64,000 nucleotides of DNA from an uncultured Clostridia bacterium (GCA_947584595.1 CANPWP010000007.1:1-64000); one strand, 5' to 3'; shown: positions 9,686-19,102, numbered from the stretch's first letter. Translations and numbers: made by a program. The notes: generated from the letters alone by a model not told the origin.

Positions 9686-11463
9686 AAGAATTAGAGTATC
9701 CTTTTGACGCAAGTTATATTTTATCAAAAAAGAAAAAAATTAAAAAAGTTTTATTAGAAGAAAAGAATAACTTTATAGAAAAGAAAATAGCTATACTTGG
9801 AGGGTCGACAACCAGCAATATTAAGTTGATTTTAGAGCTATTTTTATTAAATTATGGTATAAAACCCTGTTTTTACGAATCTGAGTATAATCAGTATTAT
9901 GAGGATGCTGTATTTCCTAATAAAGAGCTGGAAGAGTTTGTTCCGGATATAATTTACGTATATACAACAAACCGTAATATTACAAATTATCCTGTAATGA
10001 GTGATGATGAAGATAGTATTGATAAACTGCTTAAACAAGAAATTGAAAAGTTTACTAATATATGGACAATTCTTACCGAGAAGTATGCTTGCCCTATTAT
10101 TCAAAATAATTTTGAAATGCCTTTTTATCGAATTATGGGTAATAAAGATGCAAGTGACATACATGGTAAGGTTAATTTTGTTTCAAGACTTAATATGGAA
10201 TTTTACAAGTATGCTCAAACACATAAGGATTTTTATATTTGCGATATAAATTGGATTTCAGCTGACTATGGCTTAAAGGAGTGGTCTGATCCATTTTATT
10301 ACCATATGTATAAGTACGCATTGAATGTAAATGCAATACCTTATTTATCTTTTAATGTTGCAAATATTATTAAATCAATATTTGGAAAAAATAAAAAAGG
10401 TTTTGTTCTTGATTTAGATAATACATTGTGGGGCGGAGTTATTGGTGATGACGGAGTAGATAACATAATTCTCGGACCGGAGGAATCTGAAGGGCAAGTT
10501 TATTCGGAATTTCAACGTTATATAAAAGAGCATAAACAGATTGGAGTTATACTGAATGTTAATTCCAAAAATGATTACGAAAATGCAATTTCCGGTTTAA
10601 AGCATCCCGACAGTGAATTATTTGTAGATGATTTTATTTCAATAAAAGCTAACTGGGATCCAAAAGATAAAAATTTTTCTGATATTGCAAATGAATTAAA
10701 TCTTTTACCTGAAAGTTTGGTATTTATTGATGATAATCCTGCTGAAAGACATATAGTTACAGAACAGCTAAAAGATGTGTCTGCGCCTGAAATCGGAGAA
10801 GTCCAAAATTATATTCAAAATATTGACCGCAACGGATACTTTGAAGTTACAACATTATCTAAAGATGATATGAAACGTAATGAAATGTACAAAGAAAATG
10901 CAAAAAGAGCCCAATTACAGGCAAGTTTTTCTAATTACGGTGAATATCTTAAATCTTTGGAAATGAAAGGTATTATAAAATCATTTGAGTCAATTTATAT
11001 TGCACGAATAGCACAGCTTACAAATAAAAGCAATCAGTTTAATTTAACAACTAAAAGATATACGCCGTCTGCAATAGAGGCATCTATGAATGATGACAAT
11101 TATATTACATTGTATGGTAAATTAATAGATAAATTTGGCGATAATGGTGTTGTATCTGTTGTGATCGGTCATGTTATCGACGATATATGTCATATTGACT
11201 TATGGATTATGAGTTGCCGAGTATTAAAGCGTGATATGGAGTTTGCAATGATGGATACATTGGTTCACCGTTGTCAAAATTATGGAATAAAACAAATAAA
11301 AGGGTATTATTACCCTACAGCCAAAAACAATATGGTACGACAGTTTTATGCACTTCAAGGCTTTAACAAGATTTTCGAAGATGAAAAAGGAAATACGGAA
11401 TGGATTTATAACATTCCTGAAGAATATAAAAATAAAAATAAATTTATTATTGTGGAGGAATAA
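9682..11463 (+). CDS. FkbH-like HAD-IIIC/GNAT protein (candidate acyl-carrier-protein loader)
   Basis: The 593-residue protein has three parts. Residues 1-220 form an SGNH-like N domain (GGSTTSN near residue 40). The HAD-IIIC domain begins with FVLDLDNTLWGG, with nucleophile Asp244 and Asp246, and continues through FIDDNPAER. The C-terminal GNAT-like region contains the family sequence QLTNKSNQFNLTTKRY. Known FkbH-type enzymes take the three-carbon unit of 1,3-bisphosphoglycerate and load a glyceryl group onto a carrier protein. Here the carrier is encoded three bases downstream and the SGNH gene overlaps upstream. The substrate in this locus is inferred from the family, not shown by the sequence. 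Confidence 0.85.
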   Translation: MKELEYPFDASYILSKKKKIKKVLLEEKNNFIEKKIAILGGSTTSNIKLILELFLLNYGIKPCFYESEYNQYYEDAVFPNKELEEFVPDIIYVYTTNRNITNYPVMSDDEDSIDKLLKQEIEKFTNIWTILTEKYACPIIQNNFEMPFYRIMGNKDASDIHGKVNFVSRLNMEFYKYAQTHKDFYICDINWISADYGLKEWSDPFYYHMYKYALNVNAIPYLSFNVANIIKSIFGKNKKGFVLDLDNTLWGGVIGDDGVDNIILGPEESEGQVYSEFQRYIKEHKQIGVILNVNSKNDYENAISGLKHPDSELFVDDFISIKANWDPKDKNFSDIANELNLLPESLVFIDDNPAERHIVTEQLKDVSAPEIGEVQNYIQNIDRNGYFEVTTLSKDDMKRNEMYKENAKRAQLQASFSNYGEYLKSLEMKGIIKSFESIYIARIAQLTNKSNQFNLTTKRYTPSAIEASMNDDNYITLYGKLIDKFGDNGVVSVVIGHVIDDICHIDLWIMSCRVLKRDMEFAMMDTLVHRCQNYGIKQIKGYYYPTAKNNMVRQFYALQGFNKIFEDEKGNTEWIYNIPEEYKNKNKFIIVEE

Positions 11464-11465
11464 AA

Positions 11466-11705
11466 ATGACCAGAGAAGAAGTATTTGAAAATTTAAATGA
11501 GGTTTTTCAAGATGTATTTGATGATGATGAAATTACTGTAAATGAACAAACAACCGCAAATGATATTGAGGATTGGGACTCTTTAGAGCATATCAATCTT
11601 GTAGTAGCTGTTGAACAGAAATTTGGCATTAAATTTAATATGGGTGAAGTTAACACAATGAAAAATGTCGGAGAAATGGTTGATATTATTTTATCAAGAA
11701 AATAA
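11466..11705 (+). CDS. Acyl carrier protein
   Basis: The 79-residue acidic helical protein has the phosphopantetheine site DWDSLEHINLV, with Ser39 as the attachment residue. Length and composition are typical of a free-standing carrier protein. It follows the FkbH-like gene with a two-base gap and ribosome site GGAGG, so it is almost certainly that enzyme's partner. By analogy with DltC it would carry the activated acyl group to the MBOAT gene downstream. It is unlikely to be the fatty-acid synthesis carrier, because no fab genes are nearby. Confidence 0.92.
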   Translation: MTREEVFENLNEVFQDVFDDDEITVNEQTTANDIEDWDSLEHINLVVAVEQKFGIKFNMGEVNTMKNVGEMVDIILSRK

Positions 11706-12116
11706 AAATAAATACATTTAAGTATAAGAACTGAAAGTTAAAAAATTAAATCATTTTGAAAGGATATTTTATCAGCAATAATAAAAAATTTTCTGCACTT
11801 TTCGATGATCTAAATCTTTTGCATAATGAAGTCCGATAAGCTGTAGATCGCAGTATTAAAGAATGCGTGGTCTACGGTATGTTATGGGCATTTTGCTTTG
11901 CGTTTTGGTCGGCCGCAAGGCGGTATTGAATTAGTTGCAGCAGCATTAAATAAAGTGCTTTAAATAACCAATTGAAATTCAATTATTATATCAATTGGGC
12001 ATGTCCCTGTCACCAATAATATATTATCTGAATAAATTACTGTTATGACAGGAAAAATGTAATTATTTAGAAGGTTTTTAAAACTCATTTAGGCTTATAA
12101 ATCAGGAGAAAAAGAA
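11706..12116 (+). pseudogene. Gap between carrier protein and MBOAT holding a degraded coding remnant
   Basis: This 411-base gap breaks an otherwise tight operon. Around 11780-11920 one frame reads NLLHNEVR, stop, AVDRSIKECVVYGML. This is reminiscent of the C-terminal region of PD-(D/E)XK (Rpn-like) transposase-nuclease proteins (an EVR..AVD..I.EC pattern). Another frame at about 11904-11963 reads GRPQGGIELVAAALNKVL and ends in a stop. Stops and frame changes show that neither is an intact gene. The assignment is weak. A ribosome site (AGGAGA) for the MBOAT closes the gap. Confidence 0.35.
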
Positions 12117-13667
12117 ATGGATATAACATCAATTGGATTTCTTGTATTTGTCGGAATAAACCTGCTTATATATTGGAATTTACCCGGCAAATATAAATGG
12201 ATATTGTTATTATTAGATAGTACTGTGTTTTACTTTTTAAGTGCGACACCATATACAGTTATTTATTTAATTGCAAGTATTATGTCAGTTTATTTTGCAA
12301 CTATGTATTTTAAAAAAACTGATTTAAATAAAGATTTGCCATACGATATAAAAAATAAAAAGAAAAAAAGTGTTTTGATATTTGCCATAATACTTAATGT
12401 AGGAATTTTAGCTGTTTTACAATATTCAAATTTAGCAATAAATACATTTAATTATTTTGCTGGTTTCTTTGGGATTTATTTGAATGAAGTGAATTGGTTG
12501 GCTCCTTTAGCAATCAGTTTTTATACTCTGCAAATTCTTTCTTATATGCTTGATTGTTACTGGGGAATTATTACCCCGCAAACAAATGTTTTTAAATTAG
12601 CCTTATTCACTTCATATTTTCCTCAAATGATTTCAGGTCCAATAAGCAGATATTCTGAAATAGGAAATCAGTTGTATCAACCTAATAAGTTTGAATATAA
12701 AAGAGTAACTTCTGGATTAAAACGAATTGCGTGGGGATTACTGAAAAAATTAGCAATTTCAAACAGATTGGCTGTAATAGTAAGTGAAATGTGGGACAAT
12801 CCGGAGACTTTCTCAGGAGTATATGTTTGGATAGCATCATTAATATTTGTTTTTCAGCTATATACAGATTTTTCAGGTTGTATGGATATTGTCCTTGGTG
12901 TATCGGAATGTTTCGGAATAACACTTCCTGAAAATTTCAAGTCTCCTCTCTTTTCAAGAACGATTCAGGAATTTTGGCAAAGATGGCATATAACTTTGGG
13001 CGGATGGCTTAGAGATTACATAATGAATCCTTTATCAAAGTCAGATTTTATGATAAGTTTTGGGAGCAAATGTAAAAAGAAATTTGGCAAAAAGAAAGGA
13101 AAGCAAATTCCTGTATTTTTGTCAATGCTCGTTGTATGGCTATTGATGGGACTTTGGCATGGAGACAGTTGGAAGTACATTTTAGGAGAGGGACTATGGT
13201 TTTGGTTTGCAATAGTATGCGGCAAAATTTTTGAACCTGCATTTAAAAAGTGTAAGTCAAAACTACATATAAATGATACCAAACTGTATTGGAAAATTTT
13301 TCAGGTAATACGGACTATCATTATATATACTTTTGGTATGATTTTTTTCCATGCAAGTTCTTTGTCTGATTCCTTATACAGAATAGGTCAAACCTTTGTG
13401 CCAGCAACAAATATTTCTGTTCTCCGTCAGTTCATTAGTTTACTTCATACCGGTGATATAGGAGGAACAATCGGATTTTTAATACTTGCGTTATCATTTA
13501 TTATGGTATTCGTCGTTGACTTAAAAGCATACATAAATAAAAATACTTTTGACAAGTTTTTTGAAAATCATAGAATTACTAAATGGATTGCCTACTATTT
13601 AATAGTAACATTAATTGTAATGTCAATGAATATAGGACAGCAAGAGTTTTTATATGCACAGTTTTAA
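12117..13667 (+). CDS. MBOAT O-acyltransferase (DltB/AlgI-like)
   Basis: The 516-residue polytopic membrane protein has about ten or more hydrophobic helices. It contains the MBOAT signatures FWQRWHITLGGWLRDYI (about residues 285-301) and GLWHGDSW, whose His is the conserved active-site residue. DltB and AlgI proteins of this family move an acyl group from a cytoplasmic donor to an extracellular polymer, working with an SGNH-type partner. The SGNH, FkbH-like and carrier genes upstream make this the transfer step of a locus resembling dlt. The polymer (teichoic acid, capsule or other) cannot be told. It is followed by a 224-base gap without a clear terminator. Confidence 0.9.
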   Translation: MDITSIGFLVFVGINLLIYWNLPGKYKWILLLLDSTVFYFLSATPYTVIYLIASIMSVYFATMYFKKTDLNKDLPYDIKNKKKKSVLIFAIILNVGILAVLQYSNLAINTFNYFAGFFGIYLNEVNWLAPLAISFYTLQILSYMLDCYWGIITPQTNVFKLALFTSYFPQMISGPISRYSEIGNQLYQPNKFEYKRVTSGLKRIAWGLLKKLAISNRLAVIVSEMWDNPETFSGVYVWIASLIFVFQLYTDFSGCMDIVLGVSECFGITLPENFKSPLFSRTIQEFWQRWHITLGGWLRDYIMNPLSKSDFMISFGSKCKKKFGKKKGKQIPVFLSMLVVWLLMGLWHGDSWKYILGEGLWFWFAIVCGKIFEPAFKKCKSKLHINDTKLYWKIFQVIRTIIIYTFGMIFFHASSLSDSLYRIGQTFVPATNISVLRQFISLLHTGDIGGTIGFLILALSFIMVFVVDLKAYINKNTFDKFFENHRITKWIAYYLIVTLIVMSMNIGQQEFLYAQF

Positions 13668-13891
13668 TAATCTCAATAGCATATAATAAATAATATTTTA
13701 ATATACAAAATGAGAACGGTTTTTAAATAAAGATGCAGATGGTGATAATATATTATATCACAATATATGTGAGAACTTTTATTACTGCAAATCATTTTTT
13801 TAGTTCATGCATTTAACCGCTAATTTGTTTCTATTTTTAACCATTTTTATAAAATGCCATATAATATTATAAATCTAAGGATGGTGTTTTT

Positions 13892-14425
13892 ATGGTTGAA
13901 AACAGAATGAATAACAGTCAATATAACAGTTTTGTTTCAGTTCTTCGGCAAATACCTTATGCTACGGCCATAGTGCAGGGGAGCGATAAATATCCTGAAA
14001 TAAGAGGCAGAGTTTGGTTTTATCAGACAAAGTACGGAGTTTTGGTTTCTGCGGAAATTTTCGGGTTGCCGTCTTCGGAAGATGAGTGCAAAAATCCAAT
14101 TTTTGCTTTTCATATTCACGAGGGAAATACTTGCAGCGGTAATGATGAAGATCCCTTTGCTGATACTGGTACACACTATAATCCCGATGATTGCAGTCAT
14201 CCGTACCATGCAGGGGATATGCCGCCGCTGTTTGGAAACAACGGCTATGCATTTGAGGCATTTTTAACAGACAGGTTTACTGCAAAAGAAGTTATAGGAA
14301 AAACAGTAATAATACATTCAAATCCCGATGACTTTACAACTCAGCCATCCGGAAACGCAGGAGAAAAAATAGCCTGCGGAGAAATTAAGTCATTTACTTC
14401 TTTCAGAACCGGAATGTATTTTTAA
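13892..14425 (+). CDS. Cu/Zn-type superoxide dismutase family protein, cytoplasmic
   Basis: The 177-residue protein contains the full metal site of the Cu/Zn SOD family: FHIHEG (His74, His76), GTHYNP (bridging His95), HPYHAGD (His103, His106, Asp109) and IIHSN (His142), then PSGNAGEKIACGE. Cys81 and Cys162 could form the conserved disulfide. There is no signal peptide or lipobox, unlike most bacterial SodC proteins, which are exported. The ribosome site is AAGGATGG. It stands alone, with a terminator between it and the convergent kinase-like gene. Activity is likely but depends on copper supply in an anaerobe. Confidence 0.88.
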   Translation: MVENRMNNSQYNSFVSVLRQIPYATAIVQGSDKYPEIRGRVWFYQTKYGVLVSAEIFGLPSSEDECKNPIFAFHIHEGNTCSGNDEDPFADTGTHYNPDDCSHPYHAGDMPPLFGNNGYAFEAFLTDRFTAKEVIGKTVIIHSNPDDFTTQPSGNAGEKIACGEIKSFTSFRTGMYF

Positions 14426-14534
14426 TTTGCAGGTATTATGTATTTTTACAAAAATTGACATTAAAAATTATTGTATTTGCTTTATGTGTTTATGAGCATT
14501 AAGGAAATACTATTTTCTGTGTGTTTAAGTTATA

Positions 14535-14578
14535 AAAATGGACTGCCGCTAATAAAAAAATTTGCGACAGTCCATTTT
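14535..14578. terminator. Bidirectional terminator between sod and phosphotransferase genes
   Basis: Arms AAAATGGACTG and CAGTCCATTTT pair around a loop that adds CGC/GCG pairing. A-rich and T-rich flanks make it usable in both directions between two convergent genes. Confidence 0.75.
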
Positions 14579-14595
14579 AATATTTTCAGCAAAGA

Positions 14596-15345
14596 TTATT
14601 GATAATCTACGACATTTACCCAGTTAAGTAAAAATTCTCTTTCTTCATCTTTTCCTTTGACTGATTGGGACGCTGCTACGATTGGCAGCCACTCCCATAC
14701 ATAATACTTTTCTGTATTTGTTTTTTTGCAGAAAAGGTCAAGATATTTATTTGCTATGTCCTCTTTGCCTTTAAGGCAGAAAAGCAGATAAGTTCTTGCT
14801 ACATCTGCACTGGCATTGCCTTGTGTTGCGTGTGACCAGTCAATTACATAGGGAGTGCCGTCGGGAGTAATAATAATATTGCTGGGGTTAAAATCTCCGT
14901 GACATACCTTATGATGCTTATGCATACCGTTTAAGCGGGTTTGAAGGTCATATTTTGTTGTTGCATCCAAAGTTGTTTCATCAATTTTGCGTTTCATTTT
15001 ATCCCACAGCTTATTAAGCAGGGGAGATCTTTTACTTTGAATCTCAATCTGAATATTTACAAATAATTCAAGATATTCGTCCATTTTATCAGGATTCTCC
15101 TGCATCAAATCAGCCAGTGTTTTACCTTCGATAAAATCACTTGCAATTGCCCATTTTCCATCGATTTTTGATACTTCTAATATTTTGGGAATATTAAGAC
15201 CTGTTTCTTCTACACGTGCTTGATTAAGGGCTTCGTTTAAAACATCAGCTTTTGAAAAATTTTCATCAAAGACCTTAATTGCTTTATTTCCGTCTTTATA
15301 TATAATTTTATTTTTTCTCTCTGCCAATACATTTTCAAAATTCAT
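14596..15345 (-). CDS. Aminoglycoside phosphotransferase/choline kinase-like protein
   Basis: The 249-residue protein has the APH-type kinase core: an N lobe with a Lys in KAIKVF, then catalytic loop HGDFNPSNIII, then the metal-binding VIDW motif. The family phosphorylates small alcohols, sugars or antibiotics; the substrate here is unknown. I chose the ATG at 15345 (MNFENVLAERKNK) because it has an AAAGGA ribosome site. A longer frame upstream adds a low-complexity hydrophobic stretch without one. It is a single gene ending before a shared terminator. A resistance role is possible but has no specific support. Confidence 0.75.
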   Translation of the reverse strand: MNFENVLAERKNKIIYKDGNKAIKVFDENFSKADVLNEALNQARVEETGLNIPKILEVSKIDGKWAIASDFIEGKTLADLMQENPDKMDEYLELFVNIQIEIQSKRSPLLNKLWDKMKRKIDETTLDATTKYDLQTRLNGMHKHHKVCHGDFNPSNIIITPDGTPYVIDWSHATQGNASADVARTYLLFCLKGKEDIANKYLDLFCKKTNTEKYYVWEWLPIVAASQSVKGKDEEREFLLNWVNVVDYQ

Positions 15346-15620
15346 ATTAAATCTCAGTCCTTTCAGGTAATACAAGAAATAATTATCTTTGGTTATATTA
15401 TACAACATAAATTTTATTGAGTATAGCGTGAAAATAACAGAAAAAAAACAATATGATTTAGATAAAATCACAAGAGTAATTTAATGATTTTTTTAATTAA
15501 ACAAAATATACACTTATAAATTATGCAAAAATTACAAATATATGAAAACTTGAAAGTATTTGGAACAAAAAATTTATATTATTTCTTTGTGCAATTTAAC
15601 AAAACTGATTTTTTAGAAAT

Positions 15621-15651
15621 AAAACGACCGCTCTTAATGAACGGTCGTTTT
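15621..15651. terminator. Terminator downstream of adhE
   Basis: Perfect stem AAAACGACCG / CGGTCGTTTT with an 11-base loop, placed just after the adhE stop on the minus strand. The A/T ends allow bidirectional use. Confidence 0.8.
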
Positions 15652-15695
15652 ACAGATATTATAATAAAAAAGATTTTTCAGTTATTTTAAAAATT

Positions 15696-18317
15696 TTAAA
15701 CAGTTTCGCTGTTATTGCCGTAATAAGCATTTAAATACATTTGCTTGATTTCTTTAAAGAGCGGGTATCTTGGATTAGCGCCTGTACATTGGTCATCAAA
15801 CGCCTGTTCAGTCATTTCATCAAGTCTGTCTAAGAAGTCTTTTTCGTCAACATCGTATTCCTGAATAGAATTTTTAATGCCGACTCTTGCTTTAAGTTCG
15901 TTGATACCTTTAATAAGATTTTCAACGCTTTCTTTATCATTCTTGCCTTTAAATCCTAAATATTCGGCAACTTCGGCATATCTGCCTAATGTTTTTGGAT
16001 GGTCATACTGTGGGAACGTACCCATTTTTGCAGGAACTTCAACTGAATTGAATCTGATGACCTGTTCTATCATAAGTGCGTTTGCAATACCGTGAGGGAG
16101 ATGGTGGAAAGCGCCTAACTTATGGGCCATTGAGTGGCAAACACCTAAAAATGCATTTGCAAATGCCATACCTGCCATTGTAGCGGCATGAGCAACCTTT
16201 TCACGGGCAAACGGTTCGTTCATTCCGTTGTCATAACAAGCGGGCAGATATTCAAAAATAACCTTAAGCGCTTTAAGTGCAAGGCCGTCTGTAAAATCGG
16301 TAGCCATTACAGATGCATAGGCTTCCAGTGCGTGTGTCACTGCATCAATACCTGAAGCGGCAGTTAAGCCCTTTGGTCCGCTCATCATATTGTCAGCATC
16401 TACTATAGCCATATTCGGCATTAATTCATAGTCAGCAAGAGGATATTTTACGCCTGTTTCCTGGTCGGTAATAACTGCAAAAGGTGTAACCTCCGAACCT
16501 GTACCTGATGATGTAGGAATTGCGATAAAGTAAGCTTTTTCACCCATTTTTGGGAATGTGTAAACTCTCTTTCTTATATCGCAGAAGCGCATAGCCATAT
16601 CCATGAAGTCAGCGTCCGGATGTTCATAAAGCACCCACATAATCTTAGCTGCGTCCATTGCTGAACCACCGCCCAAAGCGATAATTACATCAGGTTCAAA
16701 CTTACTCATTGCTTCTGCACCCTTTTGTGCCGAAGCAAGTGAGGGGTCAGGCTCAACATCAGCAAATGTTGTATGAACAATTCCCATTTCATCAAGTTTA
16801 TCTGTAATTGGTTTTGTATAACCGTTTTTATAAAGGAATGAATCAGTTACGATAAATGCTCTCTTTTTGCCCAACACATCTTTAAGCTCTGCAAGAGCAA
16901 CCGGCATACAGCCTTTCTTAATATAAACCTTTTCAGGTGCTCTGAACCAAAGCATATTTTCTCTCCTCTCGGCAAGCGTCTTAACATTTAACAAATGCTT
17001 AACTCCGACATTTTCTGAAACTGAGTTTCCTCCCCATGAGCCGCAGCCAAGTGTGAGGGACGGTGCTAATTTAAAGTTGTAAAGATCACCGATACCGCCG
17101 TGAGAAGAAGGTGTATTAACAAGTATACGGCAAGTTTTCATTCTTGCACTGAATTCGTTGATTTTTTCTCTTTCTGTTACAGCGTTAATATAAAGTGAAG
17201 ACGTATGTCCGTAACCGCCGTCAGCAACAAGTCTTTCGGCTTTTTCAATTGCTTCTGAGAAACTTTTAACCTTATACATTGCAAGAACAGGGGAGAGCTT
17301 TTCGTGAGCAAATTCTTCACTTAGCTCTACGCTTTCAACTTCACCGATAAGAATTTTTGTTTCCTCGGGAACTTTTACTCCTGCAAGATCTGCAATGGTA
17401 TGAGCTTTCTGACCGACTATTTTAGCATTTAAAGCACCGTTTATGATGATTGTTTTTCTGACTTTTTCTGTTTCTTCATCATTTAGGAAGTAACAGCCTC
17501 TTGCTTTAAATTCTTTTTTGACCTTATCATAAATCTTATCAATAACGATAACTGACTGCTCAGACGCACAAATCATACCGTTATCAAAAGTTTTTGAGTG
17601 TATAATTGAGTTTACTGCAAGCAAAATATCGGCAGTTTCATCAATAATTGCCGGTGTATTGCCTGCGCCGACGCCTAATGCAGGCTTGCCTGATGAGTAA
17701 GCGGCTTTAACCATTCCCGGACCGCCTGTTGCAAGAATAATATCAGCCTCAGACATAAGAAGGTTTGTCATTTCAAGGCTCGGAACATCAATCCAGCCGA
17801 TAATGCCCTCGGGAGCACCTGCCTTAACAGCGGCTTCTAATACAACCTTTGCAGCTTCAATTGTGGATTTTTTGGCTCTCGGGTGAGGACTGATGATTAT
17901 ACCGTTTCTTGTTTTAAGAGAAATCAAAGTTTTGAAAATGGCTGTTGACGTTGGGTTTGTTGTAGGAATAACAGCAGCGATAACACCGATAGGTTCAGCA
18001 ACCTTTGTTATTCCGAAAGCCTTATCTTCTTCAATAACTCCGCAGGTTTTAGTGTTTTTATAAGCATTGTAAATATATTCTGATGCATAGTGGTTTTTAA
18101 TAACCTTATCCTCTGCAACGCCCATGCCCGTTTCTTCAACGGCAAGCTTTGCAAGGGGAATTCTCTGCTTATTTGCAGCAGTAGCAGAAGCAAGAAAAAT
18201 TTTATCTACCTGTTCCTGTGTATAAGAAGCAAAAATTTTCTGAGCCTCTCTTACTTCCTGAAGCTTCGCTTCCAATGCTTCAACGCTATCAACAATTGAT
18301 AGTTCTTTTTTACTCAT
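15696..18317 (-). CDS. adhE: Bifunctional acetaldehyde-CoA/alcohol dehydrogenase
   Basis: The 873-residue protein reduces acetyl-CoA to ethanol and regenerates NAD+ in fermentation. The N-terminal aldehyde dehydrogenase half (about 1-440) has FDNGMICASEQSV with the catalytic Cys. The C-terminal iron alcohol dehydrogenase half has GGGSAMDAAKIMW and the metal-binding region GVCHSMAHKLGAFHHLPHGIANAL. Length matches the family. The start is the ATG at 18317 (MSKKELS), six or so bases after GGAGG; a TTG five codons earlier overlaps that ribosome site and is rejected. A hairpin lies directly upstream of the ribosome site (see its own entry). Confidence 0.97.
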   Translation of the reverse strand: MSKKELSIVDSVEALEAKLQEVREAQKIFASYTQEQVDKIFLASATAANKQRIPLAKLAVEETGMGVAEDKVIKNHYASEYIYNAYKNTKTCGVIEEDKAFGITKVAEPIGVIAAVIPTTNPTSTAIFKTLISLKTRNGIIISPHPRAKKSTIEAAKVVLEAAVKAGAPEGIIGWIDVPSLEMTNLLMSEADIILATGGPGMVKAAYSSGKPALGVGAGNTPAIIDETADILLAVNSIIHSKTFDNGMICASEQSVIVIDKIYDKVKKEFKARGCYFLNDEETEKVRKTIIINGALNAKIVGQKAHTIADLAGVKVPEETKILIGEVESVELSEEFAHEKLSPVLAMYKVKSFSEAIEKAERLVADGGYGHTSSLYINAVTEREKINEFSARMKTCRILVNTPSSHGGIGDLYNFKLAPSLTLGCGSWGGNSVSENVGVKHLLNVKTLAERRENMLWFRAPEKVYIKKGCMPVALAELKDVLGKKRAFIVTDSFLYKNGYTKPITDKLDEMGIVHTTFADVEPDPSLASAQKGAEAMSKFEPDVIIALGGGSAMDAAKIMWVLYEHPDADFMDMAMRFCDIRKRVYTFPKMGEKAYFIAIPTSSGTGSEVTPFAVITDQETGVKYPLADYELMPNMAIVDADNMMSGPKGLTAASGIDAVTHALEAYASVMATDFTDGLALKALKVIFEYLPACYDNGMNEPFAREKVAHAATMAGMAFANAFLGVCHSMAHKLGAFHHLPHGIANALMIEQVIRFNSVEVPAKMGTFPQYDHPKTLGRYAEVAEYLGFKGKNDKESVENLIKGINELKARVGIKNSIQEYDVDEKDFLDRLDEMTEQAFDDQCTGANPRYPLFKEIKQMYLNAYYGNNSETV

Positions 18318-18331
18318 GAAATCGTCCTCCA

Positions 18332-18349
18332 AAAACCGTTTCCGGTTTT
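18332..18349 (-). terminator. GAAA-loop hairpin abutting the adhE ribosome site
   Basis: On the minus strand AAAACCG-GAAA-CGGTTTT forms a 7-bp stem closed by a GNRA-type tetraloop. A short T run follows, then at once GGAGG, the adhE ribosome site. It can serve as terminator of the upstream lipoprotein gene. Because it touches the ribosome site it could also influence adhE translation or readthrough. Confidence 0.6.
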
Positions 18350-18391
18350 ATTTATCAAAATAAGCTGTTATAATTAGAAATCTGTTATATT

Positions 18392-19102
18392 TTATTCAGC
18401 TTCTTGAGCAGTAAATTTAAGTTCATATTTTTTCGCATAATCTTCAATTGCAGAACCCTCAGGTCCTATAATTGTTAGTTTATCATTACCGCTGAATACA
18501 TTTTGACCGAATTCTTTAACGGTTGCAGGAACTTTTGCTGTTTCAAGATTTAAGCACTGATAAAATGCATAATGGTCTATATAAGTAACACTTTCCGGAA
18601 TTTCAATACTTTCAAGTCCTGATACCGTAAAGCAGTACATACCTATTGTTTCAAGGGCGTTTGGAAGCGTAATTGCTTTAAGATTTGAGCAGTATTCAAA
18701 AGCGTTTTGTTCTATTGTTTTAATTCCATCAGGAAGTTTAACAGAAGTGAGATACTGACAGTTTGAAAATGCACGCACACCGATTGAAGTAACCGAATCC
18801 GGAACTGTTACTGATGAAACTTTAGTGCTTCTGAAAGCCCCTTCACCAATTTCCGTTACAGGCATTCCTTCATACTCGGAGGGAATAGAAACATTCGCAC
18901 CAGAACCTGTGTATTGTGTAATCGTAACGGTTTTGCTGTCTACAATAATATAGCCAAAACCGTCGTCGTCAACTACATCAGGTTCAGTTACAGTTGCTGT
19001 ATCAACACGACTTCCTACTTGTTCTTTTTTACATGAAGTAAGTGTAAAAACTGACATAAAACATAAGCATACGGTGAAAATTAAAATTAATAACTTTTTC
19101 AT
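18392..19102 (-). CDS. BspA-type leucine-rich-repeat lipoprotein
   Basis: The 236-residue protein has a signal peptide ending in lipobox LTSC, so it should be lipid-anchored outside the cell. Residues about 85-225 carry consecutive BspA-type (TpLRR) repeats such as VTSIGVRAFSNCQYLTSVKLP and its successors, about 23 residues each. Such proteins mediate surface binding, often to host or plant material in gut bacteria. The linker after the Cys is acidic. It lies 75 bases upstream of adhE on the same strand; a hairpin between them suggests separate expression. The ligand cannot be predicted. Confidence 0.85.
   Translation of the reverse strand: MKKLLILIFTVCLCFMSVFTLTSCKKEQVGSRVDTATVTEPDVVDDDGFGYIIVDSKTVTITQYTGSGANVSIPSEYEGMPVTEIGEGAFRSTKVSSVTVPDSVTSIGVRAFSNCQYLTSVKLPDGIKTIEQNAFEYCSNLKAITLPNALETIGMYCFTVSGLESIEIPESVTYIDHYAFYQCLNLETAKVPATVKEFGQNVFSGNDKLTIIGPEGSAIEDYAKKYELKFTAQEAE

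Noticed and set aside
18318-18332. TTG start adding five codons to AdhE
   Set aside because: The extra codons consist of the ribosome site itself.
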